Shown here one piece after another: positions 35,671 through 45,447 of a DNA stretch of 64,000 nt. Under the pieces are notes generated by a model, which saw nothing but the letters and a program-made list of their open reading frames with translations, did no database searches and was not told the origin of the DNA. Made by a program: the position numbers and the translations under genes. Numbering within the stretch: the stretch's first letter is position 1; every line of letters begins with the position of its first letter. The DNA is from Lentinus brumalis (taxonomy: Eukaryota > Basidiomycota > Agaricomycetes > Polyporales > Polyporaceae). The stretch is from positions 1,054,001-1,118,000 of the forward strand of contig MARA01000007.1 in assembly GCA_001792895.1 (NCBI GenBank), given 5' to 3'.

Positions 35671-36277
35671 TGGGGTCGCGCTGGCAGGCGATGCCCGCAC
35701 AGGAGAGTGCTCCGGTCGAGGAAGAGGGGTGAGAACCTTGAGGGCGGGCGAAGGTCATCGCTAGGTTGTTCTGAACGCAGACGCGTTGCGTAGGAAGGTA
35801 TCTCAACGTAGTCCATCGTCGCCATCGTTCGAAAGCAGACCCTCTCTTCAGCAACACTGCAAGCCCCACACTTGAACTCCCAAAAGTCGCCTCAGCGCAG
35901 GTGCGAGTGGTCAATAGTGCTGCGACGGAAGTTCCGGATGCCGTCAGGCAGGTGTCATAAAGGAAACAAGCTTCTGCACGGTGGTGTCAATGGCGAGCAA
36001 GATGGTGAGCTTGATGATTTGGGAGTAGCAAGGTGGTGGTCAAGGAAGACGAAATGAGCGCCAAGTTACTGATGTAGTGGTGCATGTGTTTCTCCGAGTC
36101 AGGTCACCGTCAGTCTTGCAGTAGATCACATAGGCCAACACAGTACTAGTTACGAGGTAAGTACACTCTGCCAGGCCGGATACACTCGAAACTACAGGCG
36201 AGAAGCACAGTACTAGTCCTGATGACATGTCCGCTCCGAGTCACAACGTACTTATCGCCTGCTGGCAAGGATCTAGA
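35671..36277. other. Intergenic spacer left of element 1
   Basis: No gene is supported. It includes the 5' region of the Pex30-like gene and, at its right edge, the sequence that once followed the stop codon of P450-I. Confidence 0.45.
36273..36277. repeat. Target-site duplication of element 1, left
   Basis: CTAGA, repeated at 46297-46301. Confidence 0.9.
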
Positions 36278-36473
36278 TGTAAAGGTTACCATCTTAGATC
36301 ACGCCCGAGTGCTTAGAACCGAGTATAGAGGCTCAGAGTAAGCTAGTACAGGTGTGAAATGACGATGGAGTTCGCGCTACTCGCGAACTCCGAGATACGG
36401 TCAGCCTCGGAGAAGTCCGAGGCTGCTATACAGTAGCTCTAGACGCCCACGAGGCGCCTGTAGCATCCTTACA
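36278..36473 (-). repeat. 3' LTR of element 1
   Basis: 196 bases, with two near-perfect hairpins: stem 36367-36376/36382-36391 (10 bp, loop 5) and stem 36402-36411/36416-36425 (10 bp, loop 4). Confidence 0.93.
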
Positions 36474-36485
36474 CCCTCCCCCCTT
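36474..36485 (-). other. Polypurine tract of element 1
   Basis: AAGGGGGGAGGG on the minus strand, abutting the 3' LTR; the expected plus-strand primer. Confidence 0.8.
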
Positions 36486-36794
36486 GGATCGAGCTAACGA
36501 TTCAAAAGAATGAATTGTATCGATTGTTTATCAGTACTAGTAGGTTATTATGCCCATAGTACCTTCTATCAATCGAATTTCTATGTGAAACGGTTATTAC
36601 ACCGTCTTAGTAATCAATCTAAGTAATTGATATAAGTGGTGAATGATAGTTATCACGCTATCATCCCCATCCTGCTAATCCCATAGGGTTGTCATACCCG
36701 TCAGCTATTACTGGTTGTTACACCAGTGATGTCGAGGCCGTGAGTGATGTACAACATCACCCTGGAGACTCGAAAGTCAGACGACTTTAGCGAA

Positions 36795-38624
36795 TTACGC
36801 TGACGCGACGCTATGCAAGTCCTCCGACGATCCCTCATTCATGTCGACGTCGTCCGCATCCGGTGGGAGGGGAACGTTGACGGGATCGACGGGTTGCGGG
36901 TTATTGTGGTCGCCCTCGGCTATTGTGGCCGATCCAGTGATCGCGGGCCCAGGCGCCTCGACTTCGACCTCAGTGTGCGAAACGCTGGTAGAGGCTGAGG
37001 CCGGTTGGGCTACCGTGGGGACCTCGATCTCGACGGCGGGCACGTAGGTGGTCCCTACGTGCTCTCGAGCCCACGCTAGGAACGAATGCGTGACGTCCCA
37101 AGGCGTGATACCGCACACGGCGGCATGCTGACATAACATGTCGAGTGGGGCGGGATAGGGCCCCGTGTATGGTTGGAATTCGAGTGCCTCAGCAGGCTCT
37201 AAGTCCAGCCGGGTGAGAGTGGACTGGTACGCCAGAGGATCTATGAATAGTCCTGCTAGCTTGGCGGCCGTTGCTGCACGGTACACCGCTCTGGTCTTGT
37301 CGGTCTCATGGAGCATCAGAGCCGACAGGTATAGTCCTTCGAGCGACGCGAGGTTAGGCGATCCGTCTGCCTCGCGTCGGAGACCCTTCCGTATGGTCTC
37401 TCTATTCTTTTGGTAGTGTTTCTGCCAGTGCTCAAACGGGTGCTCCGCGGTGGGTGGAGTCATTAGTGTGTAACTGCGATTCACCCGCATGGCATCTTGC
37501 TCTGCCTTGTACCAGGGCGGGGTCGACCACTCGATGACCCTGCTCTCGCACTCCGTCAGAGCTAAGCCGGCATCTCGCTTCTTTAGCGCCGCACGTCGCC
37601 ACTGCTTCAGTTCCCATACGCCGGACGCACCGCCTTCGCTTTCGGCCTTTCGAATGACCATCTCTAATTCGGTGACGTCCGTCGGGATCGGGCCGTATGT
37701 GTCGGCGTATCGCTCCTCTCGATACTGCTCGAATGTTTTGCGAATTATAGGAGCATCCGCATCCCTCCCCCCTCCAGCCGACTGCGTGGGAGGCGAAGGA
37801 CCTGCGCGGTGTCCTATGGTCGCACCGTTGTTACGCGGCGCGCGTGGAATGTTCACGATGGGAATCTCATCCCGTTCGTGCATCACTATATCGCCGGAGA
37901 TGTCCCGAGCGGTTGCGCGCGAAGCCAGGGCGGTCGCGCGCAATTGCTCGGGGTCATCGTCTCCGCGGAGAGCACGGAGTTCCGTCTCTGCCTTCACGCG
38001 CAGGGTTTTCTGGAACTCCGCGTCCGCGGTCGCGCTCGTCGCGTCGGCGATTACTAGATCGAGCTTCATCTGGAGCTCCTTGATCTCTGCATGCATCTCT
38101 ACAGTGCGCGCGAGCGCGGGAGCGAGCTTCTGCTCCCGCGCCTCTTCTCCGTCGCGGAATCCCTCCGCATATGCGCTCTCGAGCCCGGAAGACAGCTCCG
38201 ATCCTCCGGAGCTCGTACTGTAACGGTATGATGCAGGACTCACCTGCTTGCGCTTGGCACCATAATAGTGCGTGTTACCCCAGCCTTTTGTGGCATGGGG
38301 GCGAGTCGGGCTGCGCCCGCGCGTGCTGTTACGCTCGCGCCTGCCGGCCGGATCGGAGTGGATCTCCGGGGTTCCTTCGTTGCGGAAGGTTTTTGAGTTT
38401 TGATGCGCGCCCCGGTATTGCGGGCGAGAGCCGTTGGTGCGGGGTCGGCCGTAGTACTGGTTGTGCATCGTAGGCAGTGTCGTGAGAGTAAGCGATGAGA
38501 AGCAGGGAAGGTTCTGATGACAGCTGATGGTCGCCAGGTGGATTTCGGATCGAGCAGTGGCGACCGGAGTCCAACACGCGCTGTGGATTCGTGTGGCTGA
38601 TGAACTGTATAGTTCTGACATCAT
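36795..38624 (-). CDS. Extra ORF downstream of pol in element 1 (ORF3)
   Basis: Open frame of 609 codons if it starts at ATG 38624. That ATG overlaps the pol stop codon (ATGA arrangement). The next Met in a good position is 38468 (MHNQYYGRPRTNG), after a segment of lower quality. Features: a basic Arg/Asn/Gly-rich N-terminal part; a predicted coiled coil (about ALARTVEMHAEIKELQMKLDL); a middle with WELKQWRRAALKKRD and HPFEHWQKHYQKNRE; and an acidic Pro-rich C-terminus ending DDVDMNEGSSEDLHSVASA. No signal peptide or transmembrane segment is visible, so it does not look like an envelope protein. I do not recognise a family. Its length without a stop argues for selection or youth. Confidence 0.7.
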   Translation of the reverse strand: MMSELYSSSATRIHSACWTPVATARSEIHLATISCHQNLPCFSSLTLTTLPTMHNQYYGRPRTNGSRPQYRGAHQNSKTFRNEGTPEIHSDPAGRRERNSTRGRSPTRPHATKGWGNTHYYGAKRKQVSPASYRYSTSSGGSELSSGLESAYAEGFRDGEEAREQKLAPALARTVEMHAEIKELQMKLDLVIADATSATADAEFQKTLRVKAETELRALRGDDDPEQLRATALASRATARDISGDIVMHERDEIPIVNIPRAPRNNGATIGHRAGPSPPTQSAGGGRDADAPIIRKTFEQYREERYADTYGPIPTDVTELEMVIRKAESEGGASGVWELKQWRRAALKKRDAGLALTECESRVIEWSTPPWYKAEQDAMRVNRSYTLMTPPTAEHPFEHWQKHYQKNRETIRKGLRREADGSPNLASLEGLYLSALMLHETDKTRAVYRAATAAKLAGLFIDPLAYQSTLTRLDLEPAEALEFQPYTGPYPAPLDMLCQHAAVCGITPWDVTHSFLAWAREHVGTTYVPAVEIEVPTVAQPASASTSVSHTEVEVEAPGPAITGSATIAEGDHNNPQPVDPVNVPLPPDADDVDMNEGSSEDLHSVASA

Positions 38625-41600
38625 TGAGCGCCCTCGCGGACTTTCCAGGGCGGGCGCTTTGGTCGGCGGCCGCGCCCGAGCTCCGTAGTGGCTGTGCCCA
38701 CCGTGCCTTCGCGAGACACGGTCACGGGGCTTCCCACGGTCACAGGACCGTGTTCCTTCCCTGATGCTTCGGCCTGTGGGAGTGCTGCGGTAGATTCTCT
38801 GCGCTGCCTGGGTGCTGTCCGTACTGGCGGGTCTACGCGTGCGGTAGCATCTACCTTTCTGTGTACGCTCTTCTTTGCCGCCTCTTCCTTCGCTGTCTCT
38901 GTCTTTCCGCGGCCATTCCTCGGCAGCTGCTTCCAGGTTGTGACGCCCTGCAGCTCGAAGTACCGATCTATTGCTTCCAAGTCCTTCACGGTCTGCCAGC
39001 CCTCCCAGGTGAGATCTCCATCGTCCCATCGTACCAGGTATTGAACTGTGTTCCCGTTCCATTGGTGCGCTACAATGTCATCAACCAGGAATTCTTGCTC
39101 CGGGTCCTGTCCGAAATCGTAGAACACTCCGGTCTCGCGCGACGGGAATAGCACGCTGTCGTTTGGCTCGTGCCTGCGCAGTCTCTCGACATGGAACGTG
39201 GGGTGTATTCCCCGAGCTCGGAGATCTGGCGGGAGATCAAGCGTGTAGGTTGAGGTAGCTGGGTTGGCGGATAGTATTTTGAAGGGACCGATGAACTTCG
39301 GCATGAGCTTTCGCGCTCTGTTCTTTGGCAAGGAGAGGTTTGCTGTGGAAAGGTAAGCCAACCCTCCCTCCTTGAAGTCCGTGTCGGCGTCGCTATTCTC
39401 AGGACGCCTCCGTTTGTTCGCCTGGTGTGTTTGGCTTACTCGACTTGCGATTATCGTATCGTGGGCTGCACGCAAATTGGATATGGCTCGTTCTGCGAAG
39501 TCACGGACTCCGGGCAGTGCAGGTTCTCGCGCAAGTTCCCGCATCATTGTGGGCATATATCCGTAGTTTAGATCGAACGACGCGAAGCCTGTCGATGCAT
39601 TGACACTCGAATTGATAGCGAACTCCACCATGGGTATCTTGTTGACCCAGTCCCGCTGATCGGGCTGAACACTCGCTCTCAATATCTGAGATGTCGTCCG
39701 AACCATGCGCTCGGAGGTTCCATCCGTTTGTGGATGGAACGCCGTAGACATGAGGAGTTTCACTCCTATTAATCTATGCAGCTCTTTCCAGAATTTCGAC
39801 GTGAATTTAGGATCCCGATCTGATACTATTGATTCCGGAAGCCCGTGTAGACGGACGATTTCGCGAAGGAATAACCAAGCGAGGTCCGAGGCCCGAACAG
39901 TCGTGGTTGTCGGGATCAGGTGTGCCATGCCGGTTAGTCGGCAAGTCACGATCCACAGATAGTCGAATCCCTCACTCTCGGGGAACGGACCCACAAAATC
40001 CATTGCTATCGACTGCCATGGACGCTCCGGGATTGGTAGATTGTGCAGGAGTCCCTGGGGTCGTTGTGTAGCCGATTTGGTGGTCTGACACGTTCCACAG
40101 GATGCGCAGAATCGTTCGATGTCCCGCGCGATCTGTGGCCACCAAAACCATCGCCGTATATATTCATTGGTCTTCCTGGTTCCCAGATGTCCCATGACGG
40201 CGTGTGCGTGTTCCAATATAACTTGCGCGAGGCGTTTGCGACCATGTTGGCTCTCTGGTACGCACAATACCCAGTTGCCCTGGTTGTTCCGGTGCTCTAC
40301 TAACCCGTCTCGCAGTCTGAATCTTTCGTGGTGAGTTGGGTTCTCAACCACCTTCCGACAAACGGCATCCCCTCGATACCCTTGTCGCAATGCCTTGGCA
40401 AGGTCAAACTCTCCTTCAATATGTCGCGACAGGTTAGGTTCTTGTGCTGGTGACTCGAGGGCACTCGGATCTTCTAACGGGTCAGTCTCCGCTTGCCGTA
40501 GTCGCGTTACTGAATTCGATGCATTCATAGTTCTCGACTCCTCACGCCGCGGCTCGGGGATATCCGATATAATACGGCTCATTCGAAGCTCAGCGATTCG
40601 CCGCTCCGGGAGGTACTCCCCTTCTGGGTCGAGCCGCACATCCGCGGACACTATATCGTATGGCGGGTGTACCATGTCACTAGGCTCACTAGCATAATAT
40701 CTCGAAAGTGAGTCTGCCACTTTATTGGTCTCTCCCTTGACATATATTGTTTCGAATTTAAACCGGCTGAGATATTCGAGCCATCGCTCCAGCCTTGGCG
40801 ACAGTTTCTTCTTGTCGCGGAGAAACTGCAAGGCTTTGTGGTCGGTCACTACAGTGAATGGGATACCTATAAGTTTATCTTCCCACTTCATCAGTGCTTC
40901 AATTATTGCTAGTGCCTCTACTTCGAACGTGAAGTAGTTAGTTTGCGCACTTGTGAACTTCTTAGACATGAATCCAGCGGGCCGGCAATTATGCCAGTCT
41001 GTGCCCTGCCCATATACCGCGCCTACCCCGGTCGTGGACGCATCTGTTATGACCCATATTTTCTCGGGTGAACGTGGATCTATGGGTCGTAATATAGGGA
41101 TGCGACACGCCATGAGCTTGATGGATTCGAAGCACTTCTGATGTAGTGGTCTCCATATGAACGATTGGCCGTTCTTCATCATTGAAGACAGCGGGCCGGT
41201 ATAGGTGCTGACGTCGGGCATGAAGTGAGCTAGGTACTGGACGAGCCCGAGGAATCGTTGGACATCATTGTAATTCCTCGGGACGGGCCAGTCGCGCACA
41301 CGAGCCATTTTGTCTAGGTCCGCATGCAGGCCCCGTTCATCTATTAGGTGACCTAGGCAATCCATTTTGCTTGAAAATAGATCGCACTTCTTGCGACTAA
41401 GGAACAGTCGGTTCTCTCGCAGTTTATCGAGGCACCATCGAATATGTGCGATGTGGTCCTCAATTGTGTCGGAGTATATGAATATGTCATCCAGATATAC
41501 GTGAATGAATATCCCTATCTTCTCTCGGAATATCCTAGTCATGAGCCGCTGAAACGTCGACAGGGCATTGCAATCTCCCTGTTGAGTGACGTTGCTCAGG

Positions 41601-42151
41601 AACGTGCCGTATACTGTAGCAAAGGACGTTTTCCAGACGTCTTGCTCTTCGATCCGCGTCTGTTCATATGCGTCCGACATGTCAAACTTCGAGCGATATT
41701 TCGCTCGAGCGACGTCGTGTCTGATCTGGTCTTGATCAGGGAAAGGAGTTACATCTTTAATGGTGTTCTCATTCCGTAGTCTGAGGTCGACAACGGTTCG
41801 TAGGCCGCCATCCTTCTTGTATATGCACATAAGTGGCGCTGCCTGGTCGACTTGGGCTGGCACCCACCATCCTGCTGCGGCGTATCTCTCTATTTTCTCT
41901 ATCAATTTCGCTTTTAACGCCTCGGGGCACTTAGGTAGACGGTACACATACTTCTTGTGTTCGTCTATGAGTGGAATTGTGTGGTTGACCACCCGAAATG
42001 GAGGTAGTACTGGTGGTACTGGTTGCAGAAGGTCATCATATTCTGCGACGAGACGTGCTCTGATTTTCTCTATTCTTTTCTCACTTGTAGCTGTCTTCGG
42101 TGTCGTACTGACTATCTCTGTATTTGATGTAGTAGGATTTTCCGAGGATAG
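38621..42151 (-). CDS. Pol polyprotein of element 1 (RT, RNase H, integrase, chromodomain)
   Basis: The frame is open from 42151, has no ATG before the RT domain, and is -1 relative to gag; it overlaps the gag end by 38 bases (42114-42151). Order: linker; RT with FDMSDAYEQ and the catalytic VYLDDIFIYS; RNase H (VITDASTTGVGAVYGQ); integrase zinc finger (HLGTRKTNEYIRR...CASCGTC); core with MDFVGPFPES, VSDRDPKFTS and TDGTSERMV for the DDE triad; then a chromodomain near the end (QYLVRWDDGDLTWEGW). The chromodomain places it among chromoviruses. It stops at TGA 38623-38621, next to the start of ORF3. All catalytic residues are present. Confidence 0.92.
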   Translation of the reverse strand, partial: LSSENPTTSNTEIVSTTPKTATSEKRIEKIRARLVAEYDDLLQPVPPVLPPFRVVNHTIPLIDEHKKYVYRLPKCPEALKAKLIEKIERYAAAGWWVPAQVDQAAPLMCIYKKDGGLRTVVDLRLRNENTIKDVTPFPDQDQIRHDVARAKYRSKFDMSDAYEQTRIEEQDVWKTSFATVYGTFLSNVTQQGDCNALSTFQRLMTRIFREKIGIFIHVYLDDIFIYSDTIEDHIAHIRWCLDKLRENRLFLSRKKCDLFSSKMDCLGHLIDERGLHADLDKMARVRDWPVPRNYNDVQRFLGLVQYLAHFMPDVSTYTGPLSSMMKNGQSFIWRPLHQKCFESIKLMACRIPILRPIDPRSPEKIWVITDASTTGVGAVYGQGTDWHNCRPAGFMSKKFTSAQTNYFTFEVEALAIIEALMKWEDKLIGIPFTVVTDHKALQFLRDKKKLSPRLERWLEYLSRFKFETIYVKGETNKVADSLSRYYASEPSDMVHPPYDIVSADVRLDPEGEYLPERRIAELRMSRIISDIPEPRREESRTMNASNSVTRLRQAETDPLEDPSALESPAQEPNLSRHIEGEFDLAKALRQGYRGDAVCRKVVENPTHHERFRLRDGLVEHRNNQGNWVLCVPESQHGRKRLAQVILEHAHAVMGHLGTRKTNEYIRRWFWWPQIARDIERFCASCGTCQTTKSATQRPQGLLHNLPIPERPWQSIAMDFVGPFPESEGFDYLWIVTCRLTGMAHLIPTTTTVRASDLAWLFLREIVRLHGLPESIVSDRDPKFTSKFWKELHRLIGVKLLMSTAFHPQTDGTSERMVRTTSQILRASVQPDQRDWVNKIPMVEFAINSSVNASTGFASFDLNYGYMPTMMRELAREPALPGVRDFAERAISNLRAAHDTIIASRVSQTHQANKRRRPENSDADTDFKEGGLAYLSTANLSLPKNRARKLMPKFIGPFKILSANPATSTYTLDLPPDLRARGIHPTFHVERLRRHEPNDSVLFPSRETGVFYDFGQDPEQEFLVDDIVAHQWNGNTVQYLVRWDDGDLTWEGWQTVKDLEAIDRYFELQGVTTWKQLPRNGRGKTETAKEEAAKKSVHRKVDATARVDPPVRTAPRQRRESTAALPQAEASGKEHGPVTVGSPVTVSREGTVGTATTELGRGRRPKRPPWKVREGAQ

Positions 42152-45100
42152 TCACTCGGACGTCCGGGTACGCATGCTACGGATAGCGGGAGCTCGAGTA
42201 TCTTTGACACCAGCACCCGTGTTGATATGCTTCCGTCGTGACGCCCCACGTCCTCCTCAAGTGGGGTTAGTGCCTTGAATCGCTGCCCCTGTATCGTTAT
42301 TGCTGAATTCTTGAAGTCTAGTACGACTCCTAGCCGGCGGAGAAATGGTGTACCAAACACCACGTCATATCGGTCCAGGTTAACTACGTCGAGGTAGACA
42401 TCCACCGCGGTGTCTCCCACCGTTATCGGTACCTGCGCTCCGTGACTGATAGTCGACTTGCTACCGGAGCATCCCAATTGCAATCGCGTGGGGTTCTCGA
42501 GTTCGAAGGTCCGGCACTTCGATACTCTCGCGAATTCTGGACTTATTGAGTCACTAGTGCTTCCAGAATCGAAGAGGACAATGGCCTCCAGCCCGTTAAC
42601 CATCATGAACATAGTGAGTCCTGTGTCCTCGATTCTAGGGATTAATGGACGCCTGCCTATCCTGGCGCGAGTCTTCATATTAGCCGGCGCCGTTGGTGGA
42701 GCTCGTATTACGGTCATCGCACGTAGAGCGGGTTCTCGGGGCTGATACGCTGGTGGTGCAGCTGCATCGTCCAGTACAGCAGCCATCTCACTGTCCGCGG
42801 CCGCCGTCGATGGATCGTCCACATAATCCCATTCGGCCTCTTGTAACCCGTGTATCGTATCTCTGGTAGTTTCCCGGTGATTGACGAGTACTCGCGCGAC
42901 CTGAAGATTAGCGGTCCGCTCGACCAACGTTTGGTAAGTCGCGTTAATTGTCTCTCGCTCCCTTTCTAGGGCTCGGGCTAATTCTCTTCGAGTCCATGCA
43001 AGATCTCTGCGTGACTGCTCCAATCGCCGTCGGTGATTAGCCAGCTCGCTCGTGAGATAGACATTGGTATATACCAGTCCTCTCCAGTAATTGTACATTG
43101 TTGATGTCGAAGCTTCGTTCGACATATCCTCTAGATGTTCGTTCCAGAGGCTGATACCTTCTTGCATGTCTGCAGGCAGTTCGATGATTCGAGTTGCACT
43201 CGGAACGGTACCACGGGACTGTCTGTCTCGATTTCCCCTTTGTTCCATAGCTGGCTCTGCGGACTCTAAGGGCAGTAATGGCGGCAAGTCGTCATACAGT
43301 TCATCTACTGGAGACGCAAGGCCGATCATCGTCCCTTCTATGTTATCGTAGGTCCCGCTTCCACTGCCCTGCGCTTCAGGTCCTACTAATGTGTCCTCCA
43401 ATAGATGCCAGTTTCTCGCTCGCCGAGGCTGGTTAGCCTCATCTGCGTCGCTATCTGAGGAGTCCCTCCAAGGCCGTTCTTCGTCTCCTCTTTCAGATTC
43501 CGTATCACTCGAATCAGGGTACGTCTGAATTCGTCTCATCATTCTCAGGTATACCACTGACTGTTCCGATTCTTCATAGTCGTCCACCGGCATTTCCTCC
43601 GCCGAGTCATATTGAGATCCATCAAGGTCCGGATATGACGAGTCGCTCTGCTCATGCTCGTGGCCCTTCTCGGAGTCCTCAATGATCTCCTCAAACTCAT
43701 GGTCGGTCGGCTCTTTGCCATCTGCGGCTTCCTTTGTAATGTCGTGCTGATCATTCTCCTCTTCGCCAGTCACCGCCCGAGCCATTCGCAGCTTCGGTTG
43801 CGCGGATCTTGGACAGTTCGGGGAGATATGTCCCGTCTCGCCACAATTATAGCACTTAGACGGGGGTCTACTGCTATTCCCTGCCGTCGCTGCCGTTGTG
43901 TTATTCGTGGTTGTCTGTCCCGACGGCGCTCGTGTGTTGGGTGCGTTCTGCCCAGAATGTACCATTCGATTCGCGTCGAACGTTCGTACTCCTGCGCCGT
44001 ATTCTCGGCGGTTGCTTGGACGTCCTTTGTCTCCACTGTTTGCTCGAGGGATTCTGTTATCGGTTCGTCTGTTGAACGATACTCCCGTTTTTCCCTCATT
44101 CATCTTGTTGGTGATTTGTCTAGATTGCGAGTATGACCTTGCATCGCGGTATTGCATCGACTGGCCACGGTCGCGTTCTCGCTCACGATTCCTCCGGTGT
44201 GATGCTTTGTACTCTTCTATTGCCTTGTTACTGATCTCCTGTTCCAGGGCAATCCTTTTAATCACCTCAGGGGGTGTTCGCTCCTGAGATATCCTCTGAT
44301 TCTCGAGGATAGGAATACTGATCTCTTCGGGGAGAGCGTCTACGAATTTCCTATTGAAGGTATAGTTGTCCGGAGGTTCGGGCATCTTGAGTGTCTGTTT
44401 GGTCATGTACTCCCACAACCCGTTGACTCCGGTGTCTTTCTTGTATCTAGCACTGTGGAATTTATCGGCGGCCGCCCTCGCATTAGACATGTGTATGAAT
44501 CGTCGGAACATCGCGCAGACAGCGTCTTCCAACGTCCAGATACGTCCTGTCGTATGTATATTGTCTATGGTTTCGTCGTACCAGTCGCGCGCCGCGTTGA
44601 CTAGGAATTGTCCCAGTAAATTGACTCTATATCCGTCCAAGTCTGGTCCCGCAATGCGACTCAGCTCCATCCATCGGAGTAGCAGTTTCAGCCATGACAT
44701 GAACTCGTCAACGTCATCTCGGCCACTATACTTCTCTGGGGACGGTATGTTCTTGAGGTTCTTCAATGCCGGTACATCGGCCATCTCGTGCCCCACTCGA
44801 TCTCGAATAGCCTGCTGGATAACCCTTAGCTGACTCTCAATATAATTCGCATTAGGGTCATTCCAACGGTCCGGTCTTAGTGGCTGTTCGCGTTCATGGA
44901 GGTATGATGGGCTCCTCACTGTCCTCATAATTGCCGATGCTTCGCGTTGCCGTACGCTGGCTGGTTGCGAGTTCGGGTGGCTTGGATTCCGCTCATGATG
45001 GTGACTGTTGGACCGCGACGATTCTGTCTCTGAATCTCGTCTGCCTGGCGATCCTCCTGGCGGTCCTCCCGGTGGTCCTCCCGGCGGTCCTCCTGGCGGT

Positions 45101-45366
45101 CCTCCTGCTTGCTCATTATCACGCCGTCCGTCCGACGACTGCCGATCATTCCGCCCTCGGAATCTGTCATCGTGCGCGCCGTCATTGCGGGATGCTCGGT
45201 CACCGTCTTCGTCCGAGCTACTGTCCGAACTCCCATCACCGGGGTCCGGAGCACCACCCATGGCTCCGCGTACTTCATATTGGTCCGCGTTACGATCCTG
45301 CCACCATTGCTCAGCACGGCGGTTGCGGTTAAGTACGCCATCTTCGTAATGCTCGCGAGCTAACAT
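42112..45366 (-). CDS. Gag-protease of element 1
   Basis: Frame of 1084 codons from ATG 45366, stop TAG 42114-42112. The N-terminal third has a PGGP repeat and acidic low complexity. Then a retrotransposon gag domain (IPSPEKYSGRDDVDEFMSWLKLLLRW), a CCHC knuckle (CYNCGETGHISPNC), a long acidic linker, coiled-coil-like Arg/Glu stretches, and an aspartic protease with AIVLFDSGSTSDSIS and later YDVVFGTPFL. In the same frame upstream the reading stays open for 27 codons to a single TGA (45450-45448) that ends the small ORF, so the original gag may have been longer. Provides particle protein and processing enzyme. Confidence 0.88.
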   Translation of the reverse strand: MLAREHYEDGVLNRNRRAEQWWQDRNADQYEVRGAMGGAPDPGDGSSDSSSDEDGDRASRNDGAHDDRFRGRNDRQSSDGRRDNEQAGGPPGGPPGGPPGGPPGGSPGRRDSETESSRSNSHHHERNPSHPNSQPASVRQREASAIMRTVRSPSYLHEREQPLRPDRWNDPNANYIESQLRVIQQAIRDRVGHEMADVPALKNLKNIPSPEKYSGRDDVDEFMSWLKLLLRWMELSRIAGPDLDGYRVNLLGQFLVNAARDWYDETIDNIHTTGRIWTLEDAVCAMFRRFIHMSNARAAADKFHSARYKKDTGVNGLWEYMTKQTLKMPEPPDNYTFNRKFVDALPEEISIPILENQRISQERTPPEVIKRIALEQEISNKAIEEYKASHRRNRERERDRGQSMQYRDARSYSQSRQITNKMNEGKTGVSFNRRTDNRIPRANSGDKGRPSNRREYGAGVRTFDANRMVHSGQNAPNTRAPSGQTTTNNTTAATAGNSSRPPSKCYNCGETGHISPNCPRSAQPKLRMARAVTGEEENDQHDITKEAADGKEPTDHEFEEIIEDSEKGHEHEQSDSSYPDLDGSQYDSAEEMPVDDYEESEQSVVYLRMMRRIQTYPDSSDTESERGDEERPWRDSSDSDADEANQPRRARNWHLLEDTLVGPEAQGSGSGTYDNIEGTMIGLASPVDELYDDLPPLLPLESAEPAMEQRGNRDRQSRGTVPSATRIIELPADMQEGISLWNEHLEDMSNEASTSTMYNYWRGLVYTNVYLTSELANHRRRLEQSRRDLAWTRRELARALERERETINATYQTLVERTANLQVARVLVNHRETTRDTIHGLQEAEWDYVDDPSTAAADSEMAAVLDDAAAPPAYQPREPALRAMTVIRAPPTAPANMKTRARIGRRPLIPRIEDTGLTMFMMVNGLEAIVLFDSGSTSDSISPEFARVSKCRTFELENPTRLQLGCSGSKSTISHGAQVPITVGDTAVDVYLDVVNLDRYDVVFGTPFLRRLGVVLDFKNSAITIQGQRFKALTPLEEDVGRHDGSISTRVLVSKILELPLSVACVPGRPSDYPRKILLHQIQR
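45015..45115 (-). repeat. GGPP-coding tandem repeat in gag of element 1
   Basis: Five 12-base units of the type GGxGGxCCxCCx encode consecutive Gly-Gly-Pro-Pro, a simple repeat that can change length. Confidence 0.7.
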
Positions 45367-45447
45367 CCGTCGCTGGGCGTTCTGACGTTGCCCATAAGCG
45401 GATGACGTCTCATCATCGTCCCGTTCGCAGAACAGATGGTTCTTGCT

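Noticed and set aside
38621..39062. Upstream extension of ORF3 into the pol region (to 39062)
   Set aside because: The frame there overlaps the pol chromodomain end, which is the coding frame; ORF3 most likely starts at or after 38624.
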